A DNA stretch of 9,746 bases from an uncultured Bacilli bacterium. Its GTDB lineage: Bacteria > Bacillota_I > Bacilli_A > RF39 > UBA660. The DNA is taken from contig CALVVN010000055.1 in the NCBI GenBank assembly GCA_944363865.1, positions 1 to 9,746 of the forward strand, in the 5' to 3' direction. Within the stretch, counting starts at the first letter, position 1; each line of letters starts with the position of its first letter. The notes beneath the pieces are model-generated. The model ran no database searches. It was not told the DNA's origin and worked only from the letters and a program-made list of their open reading frames with translations. Positions 6,379 to 9,746 of this stretch are shown piece after piece. A program made the position numbers and the translations under genes.

Positions 6379-7278
6379 ATGTTAAAAGTAGAAAATGTTA
6401 CAAAATACTATGGCGATTTTCTAGCAGTAAAAAACCTTAATTTTAATATAGATAAAGGAGAAATATTTGGATTATTAGGTGTAAACGGTGCTGGAAAAAC
6501 TACAACTTTTAGAATGATTACAGGTTTATTAGATAAAACAGAGGGAGAAATTACACTAAATGGTAAACCAATAGATTATACAATTACAGATGAAATAGGT
6601 TTTTTAACTGAAGAAAGAAGTTTATTAACAAAACTAACAGTTAAAGAACAAGCACTTTTTTATGGACAATTAAAAGGCATGACAAAGAAAAAAGTAGAAA
6701 GTGAACTTGATAAACTACTTGAAAGATTTCATATAACAGAATACAAAGATAGGAAAATAAAAGAACTTTCAAAAGGTAATCAACAAAAAGTACAATTTAT
6801 AATGTCAATATTGCATAGTCCAAGTTTATTAATACTTGATGAACCATTTTCAGGTTTAGATCCAATTAATATAGAACTTTTTAAACAAGTAATATTAGAG
6901 TATAAAAATAATGGATCAATGATAATTTTTTCATCACATAGAATGGATCATGTAGAATATTTTTGTGAAAAACTTTTGATTTTAGTAAAAGGAGAAACTG
7001 TACTGGAAGGAAAACTAAAAGACATAAAGGATGATTATAAAAAGAAAAATATTGAAATAATAGGCGATGTAAAAAAAGAAGAATTATTAAAGATAAATGG
7101 TGTGCTTAAAGTTGAAAAGAGTGGACAAGAATACATCGTTAGTGTAAAAGAAAAGAATTATGTGAATGATGTGTTTGATTATATAAAAACCAAAAAGAAT
7201 GTAGAAAAGTTCGTTGTAGAAGAACCTACATTAAATGAAATATTTATAGAAAGAGTAGGTGAATCATATGAAAAATAA
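6379..7278 (+). CDS. ABC exporter ATP-binding protein, NatA/YhaQ type
   Basis: 299 residues. Hydrolyses ATP on the cytoplasmic side to power the permease encoded next. Visible motifs: Walker A GVNGAGKTT (34-42), Q-loop-region segment FLTEER (75-80), signature LSKGNQQKV (130-138, in place of LSGGQ), Walker B LLILDEP (150-156), D-loop SGLD (158-161) and H-loop histidine 187 in SSHRMDH. Residues from about 230 form a C-terminal DUF4162-type accessory domain. The EER motif, the LSKGNQQK signature and the accessory domain resemble B. subtilis YhaQ and the sodium-exporter ATPase NatA. The start is ATG 6379 with AGAGGTG (6367-6373) 5 nt ahead; an in-frame TTG at 6343 lies in the -10 region and is rejected. 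The gene overlaps the permease start by 11 nt, so translation is coupled. Substrate (sodium, peptide, drug) is undetermined. Confidence 0.94.
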   Translation: MLKVENVTKYYGDFLAVKNLNFNIDKGEIFGLLGVNGAGKTTTFRMITGLLDKTEGEITLNGKPIDYTITDEIGFLTEERSLLTKLTVKEQALFYGQLKGMTKKKVESELDKLLERFHITEYKDRKIKELSKGNQQKVQFIMSILHSPSLLILDEPFSGLDPINIELFKQVILEYKNNGSMIIFSSHRMDHVEYFCEKLLILVKGETVLEGKLKDIKDDYKKKNIEIIGDVKKEELLKINGVLKVEKSGQEYIVSVKEKNYVNDVFDYIKTKKNVEKFVVEEPTLNEIFIERVGESYEK

Positions 7279-8590
7279 GTTAATGTTTTTAATAGGCGAA
7301 GGTTTAAAAAGAAAAATAAATACTAAGACGTTCAAAATAGTTAACATTATTTTGATATTAGCCATTCCAATACTAATTAACATAGATTCAATAATAAAAA
7401 TGTTTGGTGGAGATTTTGAAGAATCAACTAAAATATACATCGTGGATGATACAAATAGCTTATATGAAAGTTTTGCAAATATATATGAAGAAACAGAGAC
7501 TATATCACTATCGCAAACAGAAGTAGAACTAATTAAAGCAGAGAAAACAAGAGAAGAACTAGAAAACGAAATAAAAGATGAAGGAAGCAAAAACATTATA
7601 TTAGACATACAAACTGACACTGAAAACATTATAAATGCTGAATTAATAAGTTATGAAGATATAGACCAATCTTTAGAGCAAAAAATATCAAGTGCATTAA
7701 ATACCTTAAGAATGAATATTGCAATACAAGAAAGCAGTATAAGTATTGAAGAGTTAGAAAATATATATAAAAGTGTTGAAATAAATAACGTAATTTTAAA
7801 TACTGAATATGATGAAACCGCAGAAAACATAAAAACATTTGGTTACGCTTTAATTCCTATATTTATAGTTCCGTTCTTTATAATAGCAATATTTGTTATA
7901 CAAATGATTGGCGCGGAAATAAATGAGGAAAAAACGTCAAAAAGTATGGAAATAATAATATCAAGTGTTTCCCCAAACACACATTTCATTTCTAAAATGG
8001 TAACAGTAAATGTCTTTGTTATAATACAAAGTCTATTAATATTAATATATAGTGCTATAGGTTTATTTATAAGAAGTAAACTTCATGGTGCTGGTATTTT
8101 AGAAAGTTTCGGAATCAATGTCGGTCAAATTGGAGAAATGATAAGTGGATCTAATTTATTACAAGAAGTTATTGTATCACTGCCACTTGTTGTAATTTTA
8201 TTGATATTAAGCATCGTGGCTTATTCTTTACTTGCAGGAATACTAGCATCTATGACAACTAGCATAGAAGATTATCAACAATTACAGACGCCTTTAATGA
8301 TTCTAATTATGGTTGGATACTATTTAGCTTTAATGGCTTCAAGTTTCGAAAATTCAACATTTATAACAATTTTTTCGGTAGTACCATTTATATCAGCCTT
8401 ATTAGCCCCTGTACTTTTAATAATGGGACAAATAGGATTAATAGAAATAATTATTTCAATAGTATTATTAATAATAGTTATAGCATTATTTTTTAGATAT
8501 GGAATTAGAATATATAAAGTTGGAATATTGAATTATTCAACTAGTAAATTATGGACAAAATTATTTAAAGCAATCAAGGAGAAAAATTAA
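7268..8590 (+). CDS. ABC-2 type permease, NatB/YhaP type
   Basis: 440 residues. Membrane partner of the preceding ATPase. A basic N-terminus is followed by one helix (about 24-38), a large extracytoplasmic domain (about 40-195, rich in E, N, S and I) and then five or six helices from about 193 to 428. The conserved cytoplasmic segment after the second helix reads NEEKTSKSMEIIISSVSP (about 219-236), and a loop reads SIEDYQQLQTPL; both are typical of the ABC2_membrane_3/NatB family. This one-helix, outer domain, helix-bundle arrangement is that of exporters such as NatB and YhaP. The start is ATG 7268 with AGGTGA (7257-7262) at 5 nt; the in-frame GTG at 7259 overlaps that SD. The stop overlaps the next start (TAATG), so the third gene is coupled to it. 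Substrate unknown. Confidence 0.92.
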   Translation: MKNKLMFLIGEGLKRKINTKTFKIVNIILILAIPILINIDSIIKMFGGDFEESTKIYIVDDTNSLYESFANIYEETETISLSQTEVELIKAEKTREELENEIKDEGSKNIILDIQTDTENIINAELISYEDIDQSLEQKISSALNTLRMNIAIQESSISIEELENIYKSVEINNVILNTEYDETAENIKTFGYALIPIFIVPFFIIAIFVIQMIGAEINEEKTSKSMEIIISSVSPNTHFISKMVTVNVFVIIQSLLILIYSAIGLFIRSKLHGAGILESFGINVGQIGEMISGSNLLQEVIVSLPLVVILLILSIVAYSLLAGILASMTTSIEDYQQLQTPLMILIMVGYYLALMASSFENSTFITIFSVVPFISALLAPVLLIMGQIGLIEIIISIVLLIIVIALFFRYGIRIYKVGILNYSTSKLWTKLFKAIKEKN

Positions 8591-9083
8591 TGACAACAGA
8601 TGAAACTATTCTATTTGAAACTAGATTTAGAAAAATGAATATGAGTGAAGAGGAACTAGATAGATGTTTAAATATATTAATAAACAGCAAAGAATTGTCT
8701 AACACAGCCTATCCGATTAATGGATGCAGTAAATCAGAAATAGTTGAGATGTGTTTTAAAAAGAGAAAGACAATGAGTTCACATTTAATGGCTCTATTTC
8801 ATTAGTTAGTGGAAGTAGAGATAGTTTAGAAAACAAATCAATAGAAGGAGTAATTACATTTAAAGGAAAAAGAGTCTACATATTAACTCGAGTTCACAGA
8901 TATAGTGAATGCGAAAATAAAGATTACGAAGTAGGAGAAATGTTACAATTTTTAAAAGGTAAAACAAAGAGAACGTCACTTTATCAATATATTCCCGAGG
9001 CTTATCAAGAAGAAATTCAATTATTAACGGACGAAGAGATTGCGGAATACAAAGACCAATTTGTAAAAGGGTTAAAAATATAA
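8590..9083 (+). pseudogene. Third gene of the exporter operon, split by an apparent one-base deletion; unknown family
   Basis: The start ATG 8590 overlaps the permease stop (TAATG) and has the SD AAGGAG (8576-8581). The first frame ends early at TAG 8803-8805 after 71 residues. A second frame (-1 relative to the first) is open from 8760 to TAA 9081-9083 and reads as normal protein: residues KDNEFTFNGSISLVSG lead on to KSIEGVITFKGKRVYILTRV and end in EEIAEYKDQFVKGLKI. It has no start codon or SD of its own near the break. Adding one A to the A5 run at 8758-8762 joins the frames into a coherent 164-residue soluble protein whose junction reads CFKKEKDNEF. In frame 2 a TAA at 8757-8759 limits the break to 8758-8805. 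It may be a real null allele, a sequencing or assembly error in a homopolymer, or, less likely, transcript slippage. I recognise no family. Confidence 0.8.
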
Positions 9084-9092
9084 CTCTTTTAT

Positions 9093-9176
9093 GTGGGTAT
9101 GGCGGAATGGTAGACGCGCACGCTTGAGGGGCGTGTGACATTAGTCGTGAGAGTTCAAATCTCTTTACCCACACCA
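9093..9176 (+). tRNA. tRNA-Leu (anticodon GAG)
   Basis: A full class II tRNA can be folded. The acceptor stem is GTGGGTA (9093-9099) with TACCCAC (9166-9172), the D stem GCG/CGC (9102-9104 with 9115-9117), and the anticodon stem CACGC/GCGTG (9119-9123 with 9131-9135). The loop TTGAGGG places GAG at 9126-9128. A long variable arm (9136-9148, GAC/GTC stem) is the leucine hallmark here, and the T arm is GAGAG/CTCTT around TTCAAAT (9149-9165). Discriminator A 9173 and an encoded CCA (9174-9176) follow. GAG reads CTC and CTT, the latter being the best specifier in the leuS T-box of this window. The gene starts only 9 nt after the preceding reading frame, with no terminator between, so it is probably co-transcribed with the exporter operon. 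Confidence 0.96.
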
Positions 9177-9181
9177 ATTTA

Positions 9182-9200
9182 TTTTGAAGTGGCTTCAAAA
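9182..9200. repeat. Perfect 8-bp inverted repeat over the -35 region
   Basis: TTTTGAAG (9182-9189) and CTTCAAAA (9193-9200) flank TGG. It lies 6 nt after the tRNA-Leu CCA end and contains the -35 box of the next promoter. It could be an operator or a weak tRNA 3' terminator, but no T-run follows on the + strand. Confidence 0.6.
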
Positions 9201-9223
9201 AGTTAGAAAAAAATATATATAAT
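9194..9223 (+). promoter_or_regulatory. Promoter of the NTP pyrophosphohydrolase/tRNA-Thr unit
   Basis: -10 TATAAT (9218-9223) is perfect; -35 TTCAAA (9194-9199) matches 4 of 6 with an 18-nt spacer. Transcription would begin near 9230, just before the AAGGAG (9233-9238) of the next gene. Confidence 0.7.
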
Positions 9224-9245
9224 GAAAATAAAAAGGAGTAAATAA

Positions 9246-9563
9246 ATGCAAACATATAACAAATTAGTTAGAGATAAAATTCCGGAAATTATTATTTCAA
9301 ATGGAGAAAAACCGATTTTTAGAACATTAAATATTAAAGAATACAAGAAAGAATTAGAGAAAAAACTAGGGGAAGAATATAATGAAGTATTAAATTCTCA
9401 AAATGGTGATAGACTAGAAGAATTAACTGATATGCTTGAAGTAATAAAATGCTTAGCAGAAATTGAGAATTCTAATTTAGAAGAAATAATTAAAATTGCT
9501 AAGAGAAAAAATGAAAAAAGAGGATCATTCAAAAATAAAATATATTTAGAAAATGTATTATAA
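9246..9563 (+). CDS. MazG-like nucleoside triphosphate pyrophosphohydrolase (phosphoribosyl-ATP pyrophosphohydrolase-like)
   Basis: 105 residues, soluble, all-helical. Opens with YNKLVRDKIPEII, the hallmark of a small all-alpha NTP-PPase group in the MazG superfamily. The metal-binding motif is visible as EEYNE (E43, E44, E47) followed by EELTD (E59, D62), matching EExxE..ExxD; these residues bind magnesium and cleave NTP to NMP and pyrophosphate. The tail contains EEIIKIAKRKNEKRGSF, also typical. The likely task is removal of damaged or non-canonical nucleotides; a histidine-pathway HisE role is unlikely because no his genes are near. Start ATG 9246 follows AAGGAG (9233-9238) by 7 nt. tRNA-Thr begins 15 nt after the stop, so the two share a transcript. 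Family call is firm, substrate unknown. Confidence 0.9.
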   Translation: MQTYNKLVRDKIPEIIISNGEKPIFRTLNIKEYKKELEKKLGEEYNEVLNSQNGDRLEELTDMLEVIKCLAEIENSNLEEIIKIAKRKNEKRGSFKNKIYLENVL

Positions 9564-9578
9564 TTTATGTTTTCAATT

Positions 9579-9654
9579 GCCGAAATAGCTCAATTGGTAG
9601 AGCAACTGAATCGTAATCAGTAGGTTGCGGGTTCAATTCCTGCTTTCGGCACCA
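9579..9654 (+). tRNA. tRNA-Thr (anticodon CGT)
   Basis: Standard cloverleaf: acceptor GCCGAAA (9579-9585) with TTTCGGC (9644-9650); D stem GCTC/GAGC (9588-9591 with 9600-9603); anticodon stem ACTGA/TCAGT (9605-9609 with 9617-9621) around ATCGTAA, which places CGT at 9612-9614; variable loop AGGTT; T stem GCGGG/CCTGC (9627-9631 with 9639-9643) around TTCAATT; discriminator A and encoded CCA (9652-9654). It reads ACG. The 5' half closely matches the bacterial tRNA-Thr(CGT) pattern (GCCGA, AGCTCAATTGGTAGAGC). Confidence 0.97.
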
Positions 9655-9661
9655 TAGGGAA

Positions 9662-9744
9662 ATTAGTCGAACTAATCGACTTTAAATATATGAAAGGTTA
9701 ATTTCGGTTAACCTTTTTATATGCTTGAAAGGAGTTGATTAGTT
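9662..9744. repeat. Overlapping inverted repeats flanking the last terminator
   Basis: ACTAAT (9671-9676) is complementary to ATTAGT on both sides (9662-9667 and 9738-9743). AACTAATCGAC (9670-9680) can pair over 11 bp, one of them G-U, with GTTGATTAGTT (9734-9744). GTCGA (9666-9670) also pairs with TCGAC (9676-9680). The three pairings exclude one another. Confidence 0.55.
9693..9718 (+). terminator. Intrinsic terminator after tRNA-Thr
   Basis: AAAGGTTAA (9693-9701) pairs perfectly with TTAACCTTT (9708-9716) around TTTCGG, and the right arm runs into TTTTT (9714-9718). The stem can extend outward with ATAT (9688-9691) and ATAT (9719-9722). It closes the NTP-PPase/tRNA-Thr unit. Confidence 0.85.
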
Positions 9745-9746
9745 AT
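9728..9746 (+). promoter_or_regulatory. Ribosome binding site of a gene starting at the window edge
   Basis: AAAGGAG (9728-9734) is a good SD. The window ends in AT (9745-9746), which would be an ATG start 10 nt behind the SD if the next base is G. No coding sequence can be seen. Confidence 0.5.

Noticed and set aside
8752..8766. Programmed -1 ribosomal frameshift at TTTTAAAAAG
   Set aside because: The zero-frame codons are TTT AAA AAG with only five A, so the X XXY YYZ heptamer is not met: slipping TTT/AAA by one base puts TAA in the A site. A mutation or sequence error is simpler.
8860..9255. 131-codon minus-strand open frame
   Set aside because: It runs antisense through the tRNA-Leu and through the second half of the frameshifted gene, has no SD, and shows no recognisable protein pattern.
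1..9746. Mycoplasma-type code (TGA as tryptophan)
   Set aside because: All frames close normally with the standard code, TGG is used for tryptophan, and no gene needs TGA read-through despite the low GC content.
1..9746. Mobile elements, CRISPR, toxin-antitoxin or defence genes
   Set aside because: No transposase or integrase motifs, no long direct repeats, and no repeat-spacer pattern were seen; the two tRNA genes are intact and show no flanking attachment-site duplication in the window.

Overview
The window is AT-rich, uses the standard code (TGG for tryptophan, no internal TGA), and places a Shine-Dalgarno sequence before almost every gene. It carries a leucine T-box leader, a Cse60-type sporulation protein, an SpoVB/YtgP-type flippase and an NatAB/YhaQP-type ABC exporter. 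Together these point to a low-GC Firmicute, probably an endospore-forming or formerly spore-forming relative of gut Bacilli/Clostridia. All genes lie on the + strand, in short, tightly packed transcription units.

Layout. (1) 2-397: the 3' end of a gene that starts outside the window, perhaps the C-terminus of a family 31 glycoside hydrolase. (2) 405-3400: a near-consensus promoter and a leucine T-box riboswitch drive a small membrane protein and leuS, which overlap by 8 nt. (3) 3421-3927: a monocistronic DUF4282-like membrane protein, ended by an AT-only hairpin. (4) 3951-6321: a small lipoprotein gene that looks leaderless, then cse60 and a MurJ/SpoVB-like flippase, closed by a strong terminator overlapping the flippase stop codon. 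(5) 6323-9176: an ABC-2 exporter (ATPase and permease), a translationally coupled third gene broken by an apparent one-base frameshift, and directly behind it tRNA-Leu(GAG). (6) 9194-9718: a MazG-like NTP pyrophosphohydrolase, tRNA-Thr(CGT) and a terminator. The last bases hold a ribosome binding site for a gene beginning at or just past the window edge.

The parts work together mainly through leucine charging. The T-box should sense uncharged tRNA-Leu and control leuS; its best-fitting specifier codon (CTT) is read by the tRNA-Leu(GAG) encoded about 8.6 kb downstream. Cse60 and the SpoVB/YtgP-type flippase form a possible sporulation or cell-wall pair. I see no mobile element, CRISPR array or defence system. 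The most unusual points are: the T-box expression platform, which lacks a classic separate terminator and could instead mask the leuS-operon ribosome binding site; the leaderless lipoprotein gene; a sigma-E-like promoter and an SD-masking hairpin before cse60; the frameshifted third gene of the exporter operon; and competing inverted repeats around the final terminator.
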